A stretch of 50,743 nucleotides of DNA, from NCBI GenBank assembly GCA_947631145.1, contig CANRKF010000004.1, forward strand, positions 1 to 50,743. Reading direction: 5' to 3'. The first letter of the stretch is position 1. Every line of letters starts with the position of its first letter. A model generated the notes under the pieces. It was not told the origin of the DNA. It was given only the letters and a program-made list of their open reading frames with translations, and made no database searches. The stretch comes from an uncultured Clostridia bacterium (lineage in GTDB: Bacteria; Bacillota; Clostridia; TANB77; CAG-508). The position numbers were made by a program, and so were the translations under genes. Shown here in pieces: positions 1-8,031 of this stretch.

Positions 1-1195
1 TTAATCTTAAATAGCTTATTGCATCTTTTATTTCTTTTCTTTCATAGAATTTTACTCCGCCTACTACTTTATATGGTATATCTTCTCTTCTTAATATGTC
101 TTCTATTGCTCTTGATTGTGCATTCATTCGGTATAGTATTACAAAGTCTTTTGGTTTTAAGTATTCTTCTGTTTTTAAATGCTGTATTTGCTCTACTATG
201 TATCTTGCTTCATCGTATTCGTCTTCTGCTTGGTATAAACATGGCAAGCTTCCTTCTTCATTTTCAGTCCATAATTTTTTTTCATATTTATTTTCGTTGT
301 GTTTTATTACACTGTTTGCTGCTTTTAATATATTGCCTGTGCAACGATAGTTTTGTTCTAGTTTTATTATTGTTGTTCCCGGAAAGTCTTTTTCAAAGTT
401 TAATATGTTTGTGATGTCTGCGCCTCTAAAGCTATATATTCCTTGATCGTTATCTCCTACTACTGTGATGTTTCCATAACGCGATGCTAGAATAGATACA
501 AGTGTGAATTGGGCTTTGTTGGTGTCTTGGTATTCGTCTACTAATACGTATTTAAATTTTTCTGTGTAATATTCTAGTACGTCTGGATTATTTGTTAGAA
601 TATCTATGCTATAGTTTATGATGTCGTCAAAATCTATTGCGTTATTTTCTTTTAACCTTTTTTGGTATAGTTCATATACTTTTCCTATTGCTTCTTTTCT
701 AAATTCGCCTGCATATTTAGTTAGGTATGCTTTTGGTGTTAGCATTTCGTTTTTTGCATTGCTTATTTCTGCTAAAACGCTTTTATCCGTAAACATTTTG
801 TCATCTATGTTTAGGCTTTTTAAACATTCTTTTACTATTGTTTTTTGGTCTGAGGTATCAAATATTAAAAATGAGGTGTCAAAGCCTATTCTATCTATGT
901 ATTTTCTTAAAATGCGTACACAAATTGAGTGGAAGGTTCCCATCCACATGTCTTGTGCTGCATTTCCTATTATATTTTCTACTCTTTGTTTCATTTCACT
1001 TGCTGCTTTGTTTGTAAATGTTATTGCTAATATATTCCATGGTTTTATGTTTTTTTCTGATATTAAGTAGGCTATTTTATGGGTTAATACTTTTGTTTTT
1101 CCGCTTCCTGCTCCTGCTATTATTAGGCATGGACCTTCTGTTTGTAAAACTGCTTCTTTTTGTTTATTGTTTAATCCTTCTATTAAATCTTGCAT
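1..1195 (-). CDS. pcrA: UvrD/PcrA superfamily 1 DNA helicase, C-terminus cut by window edge
   Basis: ATP-dependent 3'-5' DNA helicase used in repair and replication-conflict resolution. The 398 visible residues are the N-terminal half of a protein usually about 730-750 residues long. Visible motifs are Walker A AGAGSGKT (27-34), motif Ia TFTNKAA (about 59), FHS (88-90), motif II VDEYQDTN (219-226), motif III GDNDQ...YSFRGA (247-259) and the motif IV region QNYRC (281). The ATG at 1195 follows a purine-rich AAAGAGAG stretch, and the N-terminus starts as expected for PcrA. The frame is open without interruption to the left edge. The family is certain; pcrA rather than another UvrD paralogue is inferred from the motifs and the Gram-positive context. 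Confidence 0.93.
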   Translation of the reverse strand, partial: MQDLIEGLNNKQKEAVLQTEGPCLIIAGAGSGKTKVLTHKIAYLISEKNIKPWNILAITFTNKAASEMKQRVENIIGNAAQDMWMGTFHSICVRILRKYIDRIGFDTSFLIFDTSDQKTIVKECLKSLNIDDKMFTDKSVLAEISNAKNEMLTPKAYLTKYAGEFRKEAIGKVYELYQKRLKENNAIDFDDIINYSIDILTNNPDVLEYYTEKFKYVLVDEYQDTNKAQFTLVSILASRYGNITVVGDNDQGIYSFRGADITNILNFEKDFPGTTIIKLEQNYRCTGNILKAANSVIKHNENKYEKKLWTENEEGSLPCLYQAEDEYDEARYIVEQIQHLKTEEYLKPKDFVILYRMNAQSRAIEDILRREDIPYKVVGGVKFYERKEIKDAISYLRL

Positions 1196-1454
1196 TTTTT
1201 TCTCTCTTTCTTTTTTTATTATTTATTATTTATTTTTTGTTTTTTGTTTTTTATTTTTTGTTATGTTGGCTTTTTTGCGTATAATTTTTAGGCTATTTTT
1301 ATAGTTTTATTTGTTTTTTTAATTGGCTTTTATGTATAAGCTTTTAACTATATTTTATGTATCTTTAAATTGCTTTTATTTAATATTTATTTTCTTATAT
1401 TTTTATTGGCTTCTTATTTTTTGAGCTTTTTATGTAATAAGCTTTAAAGTGTTT

Positions 1455-1910
1455 TTAAATTTTTTCTAATAGCTTTTCTAAACACATTTCTATTTCTTTT
1501 GCGCATTGTTTATATGTTTCTAAGTTATAGCCCCATGGGTCTTTTATGTCTATTCCATATATTTCATCTTTTATGCCTATATATTCTTTCATTGTAAATA
1601 TTTTATTTTCTAATTCTGGATATAGGTTTTTTACAAATATTTTATGTGATAGTGTGGCACACAAAATGAGATCCATTTTTTCTATATTTGAATATTTTAT
1701 ATTAGTTGCTCTATGATTTTTTAAATCTATTCCATAGTCTTTCATGGTTTCTATGGCATTTTGTGTTGGAATATCTCCTTCATCGGCTGATAGTCCACAT
1801 GAGTATACTTCTATGTTTTCTTTTTTATTTTCTTGTATCATTTTTTTTAACAGTGCTTCTGCCATTGCGCTTCTACATATATTTCCTGTACATATAAACA
1901 TTATTTTCAT
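1455..1910 (-). CDS. Low-molecular-weight protein phosphatase (YwlE/LMW-PTP family)
   Basis: A 151-residue cytoplasmic phosphatase. The P-loop is CTGNICRS (7-14), with the nucleophile Cys7 and Arg13, and the general acid lies in DPWG (124-127). I start at the ATG at 1910, not the upstream in-frame GTG at 1925, because the Shine-Dalgarno GGAGGA (1918-1923) lies between them with good spacing. In this fold the residue after the P-loop Asn is Thr in the arginine phosphatase YwlE and Ile in tyrosine phosphatases. Here it is Ile11, which favours tyrosine specificity (established family knowledge plus inference). It is flanked by pcrA downstream and a toxin-antitoxin region upstream, with no clear operon partner. 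Confidence 0.88.
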   Translation of the reverse strand: MKIMFICTGNICRSAMAEALLKKMIQENKKENIEVYSCGLSADEGDIPTQNAIETMKDYGIDLKNHRATNIKYSNIEKMDLILCATLSHKIFVKNLYPELENKIFTMKEYIGIKDEIYGIDIKDPWGYNLETYKQCAKEIEMCLEKLLEKI

Positions 1911-2091
1911 TTGCTTTTCCTCCACTAGAATTTATTTTATCATACTACTTGTTTTTATACAATTATAAATTGTAAAAAAAGATTAAAGAGTAAATTGACT
2001 TATTTTATTTTTATTATATACTTAATTTAAGTACAAATCTTAACTGTACATTGTTATTACTTTTTATTTCTGTGACCTTGTTATTTTGTAT

Positions 2092-2120
2092 TTGACAAAT
2101 TTATTAAATGTGTGTATAAT
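2092..2120 (+). promoter_or_regulatory. Consensus sigma-A promoter of the antisense RNA
   Basis: TTGACA (2092-2097) and TATAAT (2115-2120) are both perfect and separated by 17 bases. Transcription would start near 2127 and run into the terminator at 2172-2209. No protein of note lies between, so the product is a short RNA. Confidence 0.8.
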
Positions 2121-2126
2121 AAATTA

Positions 2127-2209
2127 AGAAATGAGAAACCACGAAAGTGGTTACCTGATTGTAAAAATTAAATAGTCATTCTCCCGGCAAAGCAGAATGG
2201 CTATTTTTA
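2127..2209 (+). ncRNA. Candidate antisense antitoxin RNA of a type I toxin-antitoxin pair
   Basis: An RNA of about 80 nt lies between a perfect promoter and an intrinsic terminator. It contains a hairpin AACCAC-GAAA-GTGGTT (GNRA-type loop) near its 5' end and then the terminator stem. The 5' arm of that stem, ATAGTCATTCTC (2172-2183), recurs at 2337-2348. The second copy is transcribed in reverse on the - strand just before the toxin Shine-Dalgarno. The RNA can therefore pair with the toxin mRNA at the shared terminator and next to the translation start, as in the Fst/par family. Its function is inferred; the transcription signals are seen directly. Confidence 0.6.
2172..2209. terminator. Bidirectional terminator shared by toxin mRNA and antisense RNA
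   Basis: An 11-bp stem (2172-2182 with 2194-2204, one G-T pair) has the loop CCCGGCAAAGC. A T-tract follows on the + strand, and TTTAATTTTT follows on the - strand. Convergent transcripts ending at one hairpin are the hallmark arrangement of par/Fst-like loci. Confidence 0.8.
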
Positions 2210-2320
2210 TTGCCTATGTAGTAAAAAACAAATGATGATTAACAAGGCAAGGTTTATTAGTGTCATTCCTATCATTCCATAGAATAATAGGTAAGTTATT
2301 AATAATAAAGCATTTTCCAC
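2207..2320 (-). CDS. Small hydrophobic peptide, candidate type I toxin (holin-like/TxpA-BsrG or Fst type)
   Basis: A 37-residue peptide that is almost entirely one hydrophobic membrane helix. It begins VENALLLITYLLFYG and ends in a short basic tail HRQ. The start is GTG at 2320, eight bases after a very strong Shine-Dalgarno AAGGGGGG. It has a dedicated promoter (2501-2529), a long 5' leader of about 170 nt, and a convergent antisense RNA overlapping its 3' end. Size, hydrophobicity and RNA layout match type I toxins that damage the membrane. I do not recognise the peptide itself; the toxin role is inferred from the arrangement. Confidence 0.6.
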   Translation of the reverse strand: MENALLLITYLLFYGMIGMTLINLALLIIICFLLHRQ

Positions 2321-2336
2321 GTTAACCACCCCCCTT

Positions 2337-2348
2337 ATAGTCATTCTC
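2337..2348. repeat. Direct repeat of the terminator arm next to the toxin Shine-Dalgarno
   Basis: ATAGTCATTCTC occurs here and at 2172-2183 in the same orientation. The antisense RNA carries the 2172 copy, and the toxin mRNA carries the complement of this copy immediately 5' of AAGGGGGG. Pairing here would hinder ribosome loading. Confidence 0.7.
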
Positions 2349-2500
2349 ACAAACTAAATAGCTGTGGAGTAGTTTGTAACATTAAAAAGTAAAAGGGATA
2401 ACACACTCCGCTTATTACGGTTAGTCCCTATTTTTTTCTTGTAGTAAAAAGCTTTGAGTTTCTTCGGAGGCTTTCACCGCTTATTCTCATTTCTTTTTAC

Positions 2501-2529
2501 ACTATACTACAAATTTAACCAAAATTCAA
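2501..2529 (-). promoter_or_regulatory. Promoter of the toxin transcript
   Basis: Read on the - strand: TTGAAT (-35, 2524-2529), 17 bases, TATAGT (-10, 2501-2506). The leader that follows (about 2494-2321) has no gene. Its first bases share AGAAATGAGAA with the start of the antisense RNA. Confidence 0.65.
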
Positions 2530-2639
2530 GCAAACAAAACAAATTTTTGACAAATTTTACTTTTTATTTTTGTGTAAAAAATTTTAGTTGTTTGTTACTG
2601 AAAATGATTTTAATTATATGGTAAGAAACGCATTTTTAT

Positions 2640-3371
2640 TTATAAATTCATTGCTAGAATTCCTAGCAACAAGCCTAAAATATTTCCTATTGCAGTTATT
2701 CTTCCATTGTATAAGCTATTTGATTCCGGAATTAACTCGCCTGATACTATATAAATCATTGCACCTCCTGCAAAACTTAAACACAGTGCTATAACGCTTT
2801 GTGATATGCCTCCTATTAAAGCTCCGAAAAATGCTCCTATTCCTGTTGTTATTCCAGATAAAATCACATAGAATATGACTTTTATTGGTTTCATTCCTCC
2901 ATTTTTCATAGGTACTGCCATGCTAATGCCTTCTGGTACATCATGTAAACAAATTGCTATTGCTAAGGATAACCCGAGTGTTATAGATGCTTCGAAACCT
3001 GAGCCTATTGCTAATCCTTCTGGGAAATTGTGAAGTGCTAACCCTATACTTACAACTATTCCTGTTTTTAATAATGTATTTTTTTGAAATTTGGTTTGAA
3101 ATTTTTTATCTATTATTAAATCGCAAAATATCATTGTGGCAATTCCTAATATAATGCCTAAAAAAACTGTTGGTATTTTAGTTAGTTCAAAAGCTTCTGG
3201 CAGTAAATCGAAGCATACTATTGCAATCATAAGTCCTGATGCAAACGATAAAATAAAGCTTAAAAATTTTTTAGATGGATTATTAAATTTTATTCCTATA
3301 ATTCCACCTATTGTGGTTCCAAATGTTCCAAAAGATAATCCTATTAAAGTGGTTTTTATGATTTCGTTCAA
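2640..3371 (-). CDS. ZIP family divalent metal transporter
   Basis: A 243-residue integral membrane protein with about eight hydrophobic segments. Two ZIP signatures are visible: HNFPEGLAIGSG (TM4) and HDVPEGISMAVP (TM5), whose His and Glu residues form the metal site. It would import zinc or another divalent cation. The start is a TTG at 3371 preceded by AAAGGAG at suitable spacing; no ATG fits. Length and motifs match ZupT/GufA-like bacterial ZIPs. The metal specificity cannot be read from sequence alone. It stands alone, between the toxin-antitoxin region and prfA. Confidence 0.92.
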   Translation of the reverse strand: MNEIIKTTLIGLSFGTFGTTIGGIIGIKFNNPSKKFLSFILSFASGLMIAIVCFDLLPEAFELTKIPTVFLGIILGIATMIFCDLIIDKKFQTKFQKNTLLKTGIVVSIGLALHNFPEGLAIGSGFEASITLGLSLAIAICLHDVPEGISMAVPMKNGGMKPIKVIFYVILSGITTGIGAFFGALIGGISQSVIALCLSFAGGAMIYIVSGELIPESNSLYNGRITAIGNILGLLLGILAMNL

Positions 3372-3483
3372 ATAAAAAACTCCTTTACATTTTTTATACT
3401 AATATATTTTATGTTTTAAAAAAAATGTATAAGAGTTTTTAGTTTTATTATAAATTTAATTTTTTTATTTATATTTTTGTAGC

Positions 3484-4548
3484 TTATTCTTCTTCGCTTC
3501 CTTTTAGTTTTTCTGCTGTGTCTGCTGTTATTAAGCTATCTATCATTTCGTCTAAGTCTCCATTTAAGAAGTTTTCCATTTGATAAATTGAAAGTCCTAT
3601 TCTATGATCTGTAATACGACCTTGTGGATAGTTATAGGTTCTAATTTTTTCGCTTCTATCTCCACTTCCTACTTGGCTTTTTCTGGCATTTGCAACTTCT
3701 GAATCTTGCTTTTCTTTTTCTTTTTCGTATAGCTTTGAACGAAGTAGTTTCATTGCATAGTCTCTATTTTGAAATTGTGATCTTTCTGTTTGACATTCTG
3801 CTACCATTCCTGTTGGTACGTGTATTAAACGTACTGCAGATGATGTTTTATTAATGTGCTGACCTCCTGCACCTGAAGCTCTGAATACTTCCATTTTTAT
3901 ATCTGCTGGATTTATATTTATTTCTACATCTTCTACTTCTGGTAAAACTACTACTGTTGCTGTTGATGTGTGTATTCTTCCACTTGCTTCTGTATCTGGT
4001 ACTCTTTGTACACGATGTACTCCACTTTCAAATTTTAATCTACTATATGCGCCTTTTCCTGTAATCATGAAAGATATTTCTTTGTAGCCTCCAAGCCCTG
4101 TTTCATTTTCATTTAATACTTCTAATTTCCAATGTTTTTTTTCTGCATACATGGTGTACATTCTATATAAAGTTCCTGCAAATAGTGCTGCTTCTTCTCC
4201 TCCTGCACCTCCACGTATTTCACAAATAACGTTTTTATCGTCATTTGGATCTTTTGGTATTAATAGTATTTTTATTTCTTCTTCTATTTTTGGCAATTTT
4301 TCTTTATTTTCTTGCAATTCTATTTCTGCAAGTTCTTTCATTTCTGGATCGTTTAAACATTCTTTTGCTTCTTCTATGGCTTTATTTACTTTTTTATATT
4401 CTCTATATTTTAATACTACTGGTTCTAGTTCTGCATGTTCTTTCATTAGTGTTTGCCATTCTGATTGCTTACTTATTATTTCTGGATCACTTATTTTTTT
4501 TGTAATTTCTTCATAACGCTTTTCTACCTCTTCTAATTTTTGAAACAT
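3484..4548 (-). CDS. prfA: Peptide chain release factor 1
   Basis: A 354-residue class I release factor for UAA and UAG. The GGQ hydrolysis motif is at 228-230, within [13 protein letters not shown]. The codon-recognition tripeptide is PDT at 184-186, in the position of the RF1 PxT motif rather than the RF2 SPF. Full length, no frameshift. A spacer of about 125 bp separates it from the upstream ATPase gene. Its presence shows UAG is a normal stop here, and several genes in the window end in TAG (the SASP gene, murF). That argues against wholesale UAG reassignment. Confidence 0.96.
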   Translation of the reverse strand: MFQKLEEVEKRYEEITKKISDPEIISKQSEWQTLMKEHAELEPVVLKYREYKKVNKAIEEAKECLNDPEMKELAEIELQENKEKLPKIEEEIKILLIPKDPNDDKNVICEIRGGAGGEEAALFAGTLYRMYTMYAEKKHWKLEVLNENETGLGGYKEISFMITGKGAYSRLKFESGVHRVQRVPDTEASGRIHTSTATVVVLPEVEDVEININPADIKMEVFRASGAGGQHINKTSSAVRLIHVPTGMVAECQTERSQFQNRDYAMKLLRSKLYEKEKEKQDSEVANARKSQVGSGDRSEKIRTYNYPQGRITDHRIGLSIYQMENFLNGDLDEMIDSLITADTAEKLKGSEEE

Positions 4549-4674
4549 AGTAATTCCTTTCTTTTCTCGGAAGGTTTATATAATTATTTTTAATTATTTT
4601 CCTTGCCAAATAAATATATTGTTTTTTGACTTTATTATTATACCTTAAAAATACTTATTTTTCAAGCTTTTATT

Positions 4675-6642
4675 TTATAGTTCTATAAAGTTATAGTTTA
4701 TTTTTAATTTATCTAAAATTTGTTTTTCTCTATTAGTACAAGTAAATAAAATTATTTGATGTTTTTCTGATTGTTTTTGTAAAAATAATAATATATTTTC
4801 TAATCTTTCTTCATCGAAGTATGCAAAGGTTTCGTCTAGAATAATTGGCATTTTTTCTTTTGATATTTCATCTAGCATTGATAATCTTAATGCTAAATAA
4901 ATTTCGTCTATTGTTCCAATACTTAAATTATTTGCAGATACTACTCTTCCATTTTCTAGCTCGACTGTTATTTGTTCATTAATTGATATTTTTTCGTATT
5001 TTCCATTTGAAATTTCTTTAATTATTTGTGATAAGTTTTTTGTAAATTTTGGAGTTACATCATTTTTCATTTTTTCATAGGCTTTTTGTAGCAAATTTTT
5101 TGCTGCTTGAAAACAGATATTTTTTTCTTCTAAAATTTCTAACTGTTCTTTTATGTTTGCTTGTTCTTCTTTATATGCAATTATTTTTTCTGTTTCTTCT
5201 GATATTTTATTTTCTTCATATTTTATTCCATTTAGTTGTAATTCGTAGTCTAATATTTTTTGATTTATTTTTTCTGATTTTTGTTCTAGCTCTTTTTTCT
5301 TTTCTTCTAAATTTATATTATTTATTTCATTTTTTAAATTATTATTTTCTAATTCATTAATTAAATTATTTGTTTTTTTATTATTTAATTTTTCGTTATT
5401 TAAATTATTGTTTGTTTTTTTATTATTTGAATATTCGTTAATTAAATTATAATTTATTTCTTTATTATTTAAATTTTCATTATTTAAATTATAATTTATT
5501 TCTTTATAATTTAAATTTTCATTATTTAAATTATAATCTATTTTTTTATTATTTTTATTTTCGCTATATAAATTGTTTTTTAATTTTTTATTACTTAATT
5601 TATTATTTATCTTTTTGCTATTTAAATTATTTTTTATTTTATTATTATTTTCGTTATTTATTTTATTTTTATTTTTTACATTTAATATAAATAAAAAGAT
5701 ATTAATTGGTATTAACATTAAAATAATATAATTTATTATTTTACTCTGACTAAAAATAAAATTTAAAATATTAATAATTATTAATAAAATAAAAATAATA
5801 ATTAAAATTATTTTTTTATTTTTATATTTATTTTCTTTTTCTAATTTATTTTTTATATTTATTTTTTCTTTTTCTATTTGCTCATTATATAATAATTGAT
5901 TTTCTTTTTTTACAATTTCATTACGCTGTTTTTCTTCTTCTAATTTTTGTAATATTTCTTCTTTTCTATTTTGCAATTTTTTTTTGCTTTCCAAGAGCAT
6001 TTTTTCGTCCTTTAAGACAAACTTCAACTCTTCACTCCTATTTTGCACTATATTGATAGGTCTATCTTGCGTTCTTTTTGTTCCTACCTCTTCTATTTGC
6101 CTTTTGTTTATACTATCTATAACCTTTGAAAATGATACTTCGTAATCTCCAGTTTCCCCAACGTTTGCCACTTTTTGAAGCAAATTGTTTTTTGTGCTAT
6201 TATCTAACACAACTTCTTGCTGTGGTGTCATTATTGTAGAAATATATACTTTTTCGTCTACTCCTGTTTGTTCATAGAAGAATTGATTACCTTCCTTTTT
6301 GTCAATTTTAAATTTACTTGAAATTTCTTCAAAATTTCCATTTATTACCTGTGGATTCTTCTTATAAAAGTCTCTGAAAATTTCATATTCGTCATTATTA
6401 TCTAAAATATATTTTATTTTTCCAGAAAATTCTTCACTATTCCAAGGTAGATATTTTTCATAATCTGATATTTCTTTTCCATTTTTATTCTTGGAAATTC
6501 CATAAAAAATATTTTTTATGAAATTTAATAACGTAGATTTTCCACTTTCATTTTTTCCATAAATAATATTTATTTTTTCTAAATTTATTTCTTTATTTTT
6601 TAAAGTGCCATACGAATTTATTTTTATTTTTTCTATTTTCAA
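4675..6642 (-). CDS. AAA/SMC-like ATPase, YhaN/SbcC-type, with expanded Asn-rich insert
   Basis: A 655-residue ATPase. Walker A is GKNESGKST (29-37). The C-terminal half has an ABC-type signature LSIGTIDEIYLALRLSM and the Walker B PIILDETFAYFD. Between them are coiled coil, two hydrophobic segments (about 275-325), and an unusual low-complexity insert of about 110 residues. The insert is built from Asn, Lys and Leu, with near-repeats of NLNNENLNxKEINY. It ends 23 bases before the nuclease partner's start in the same direction, the YhaO-YhaN / SbcD-SbcC gene order. The likely role is DNA repair or end processing. The insert probably arose by tandem duplication of a 42-bp unit. Confidence 0.85.
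   Translation of the reverse strand: MKIEKIKINSYGTLKNKEINLEKINIIYGKNESGKSTLLNFIKNIFYGISKNKNGKEISDYEKYLPWNSEEFSGKIKYILDNNDEYEIFRDFYKKNPQVINGNFEEISSKFKIDKKEGNQFFYEQTGVDEKVYISTIMTPQQEVVLDNSTKNNLLQKVANVGETGDYEVSFSKVIDSINKRQIEEVGTKRTQDRPINIVQNRSEELKFVLKDEKMLLESKKKLQNRKEEILQKLEEEKQRNEIVKKENQLLYNEQIEKEKINIKNKLEKENKYKNKKIILIIIFILLIIINILNFIFSQSKIINYIILMLIPINIFLFILNVKNKNKINNENNNKIKNNLNSKKINNKLSNKKLKNNLYSENKNNKKIDYNLNNENLNYKEINYNLNNENLNNKEINYNLINEYSNNKKTNNNLNNEKLNNKKTNNLINELENNNLKNEINNINLEEKKKELEQKSEKINQKILDYELQLNGIKYEENKISEETEKIIAYKEEQANIKEQLEILEEKNICFQAAKNLLQKAYEKMKNDVTPKFTKNLSQIIKEISNGKYEKISINEQITVELENGRVVSANNLSIGTIDEIYLALRLSMLDEISKEKMPIILDETFAYFDEERLENILLFLQKQSEKHQIILFTCTNREKQILDKLKINYNFIEL
5340..5640 (-). 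repeat. Degenerate 42-bp tandem repeats inside the YhaN-like gene
   Basis: About six or seven AT-only units repeat in frame. Each encodes about 14 residues rich in Asn and Leu (for example NLNNENLNNKEINY). The unit length is a multiple of three, so copy-number change keeps the frame open. Confidence 0.75.
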
Positions 6643-6665
6643 TTAATTTCTCCTTTTTTATTTAA

Positions 6666-7748
6666 TTAATTTTTATCTAATGCTGTAAGTGCTATTTCTA
6701 AAATTTTATCTAATTGTTCTTCTGTATAATTTTGATTATTAATTTCTTTTAAATATTCTTTTATAAATAGTCCTTTTAATGTATAATCGTTTGCCATTTC
6801 TTCTAAATTATAATTTAATTTTGTTTTATCTTTTATTTTTATAATATTTTCTTTATTTATTATTTTATATAAATTTAATGTTTCAATTTCAAATTTTCTT
6901 TTTCCAATTAAATTTATTTTATATAAATAATTTTCTTTTAATTCTAAATTATTTATTTTTTCAATTAAGGTTTCTATGTCATTTATGTTTGTAATATCTA
7001 TTTCTACTTCTACAAATTGTTTATTATCTGCTGGAATAAAGGCTATTTGTAATTCTTTATTTTCTATGCTTCCTACCATAAAGCCATGTTTTCCTAATTC
7101 ATCAAATCCACTTGATATTGTAGAGCCCGGATAAACTATATTTTGTTTTGGTTCTTCACAATAATATGGTTTATGAATATGGCCTAATGCAACATAGTCA
7201 AATCCTATTTGCTGTAATTTATTTTTGGAAATTGGGTTATATTGTAACTGTATTTTATCACTTGCATTTAATGATCCGTGTGTAATTAATATATTAATTT
7301 TATTTTTGTTTTCTATTTTTATATTTTCTACATTTAAATTTTCGCAATAAAAGTTATCAAATCCTACACCATAAATATCTGCTTCTTTTGTTTGTACTTT
7401 TTCTATTTTTGAAGTAAATATTTTTACGTTTTCGTTCCAATAAAAGTCTGAATACATTGAATTTTTTATGTATGGATCGTGGTTCCCCGGTGTGATAAAT
7501 ATTTTTGTTTGTGGTATTTCTTTAAATAAATTATTTATATATTCTATTGTGGTTTTTCTTATAGTGGTATGCTCATAAAAATCACCTGCAATAAAAAAAT
7601 ATTCTATTTCATTTTGTTTTATATATTCAATTATTTTTTTTAATACTTCTCTTTGATCTAATCTTCTAATTTTTCCAAAGTTTCCTTTTGAATTTAGAGT
7701 TGTAAATGGTGCGTCAAGGTGCATATCTGCAATATGTACAAATTTCAT
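6666..7748 (-). CDS. Metallophosphoesterase, YhaO/SbcD-like DNA exonuclease
   Basis: A 360-residue calcineurin-like phosphoesterase. Metal-binding motifs appear in order: HIADMHLD (5-12), GDFYEH, PGNHDPY, THGS and LGHIHKP. These are the SbcD/Mre11-type nuclease motifs. It lies directly upstream of the YhaN-like ATPase and probably forms a nuclease-ATPase complex with it. Full length, no frameshift. Its 5' leader carries the TTTAGG...CCTATAAACC element also seen before yqeK and murF (see 7774-7810). Confidence 0.9.
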   Translation of the reverse strand: MKFVHIADMHLDAPFTTLNSKGNFGKIRRLDQREVLKKIIEYIKQNEIEYFFIAGDFYEHTTIRKTTIEYINNLFKEIPQTKIFITPGNHDPYIKNSMYSDFYWNENVKIFTSKIEKVQTKEADIYGVGFDNFYCENLNVENIKIENKNKINILITHGSLNASDKIQLQYNPISKNKLQQIGFDYVALGHIHKPYYCEEPKQNIVYPGSTISSGFDELGKHGFMVGSIENKELQIAFIPADNKQFVEVEIDITNINDIETLIEKINNLELKENYLYKINLIGKRKFEIETLNLYKIINKENIIKIKDKTKLNYNLEEMANDYTLKGLFIKEYLKEINNQNYTEEQLDKILEIALTALDKN

Positions 7749-7773
7749 TTTTTATTTTTCCCTTATTTAATGG

Positions 7774-7810
7774 ATTTAGGCTTTTTTAAGGCTACCTATA
7801 AACCTTTGTT
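7774..7810 (-). repeat. Repeated 5' leader element, family 2 (copy before the YhaO-like gene)
   Basis: On the + strand the core reads TTTAGGCTTTTTTAAGG then CTACCTATAAACCTTTG. A closely similar stretch lies in front of yqeK (13373-13410). Weaker versions lie before murF (15973-16010) and the phosphosugar mutase (30512-30540). In each case the ribosome-binding site of a - strand gene follows within about 30 bases. Confidence 0.55.
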
Positions 7811-7941
7811 TTTTTATTTTATATTATTTTGTTACACTAGTCAACTGTATATTTTTTAATAGTTGGCACTCTTTATAAAGTGAAAGAAGTTATTTATATT
7901 GATTTATATTTAAATAATTTAAAGAGATTAAACAACATAAT

Positions 7942-7994
7942 GAAATGAACCCTCCTTATTAAACTTATTTCGTCTAATAATTTGGGTTCACTTC
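7942..7994. terminator. Long hairpin downstream of the coupling-protein gene
   Basis: Outer arms GAAATGAACCC (7942-7952) and GGGTTCACTTC (7984-7994) pair over 11 bp with one G-T. Inner arms TTATTA and TAATAA extend the stem. It lies just past the end of the - strand coupling-protein operon. There is no good T-tract, so calling it a transcript end is tentative. I see no gene in the rest of 7749-8031. Confidence 0.45.
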
Positions 7995-8031
7995 AATTTT
8001 TGTTTCGCCTACATTAATTTTACGCTTACTT

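Noticed and set aside
19..1284. Several + strand ORFs of 60-260 codons opposite - strand genes (also at 23307-24092 and elsewhere)
   Set aside because: They have low-complexity Leu/Phe/Ser composition, no ribosome-binding sites and lie antisense to clearly conserved genes.
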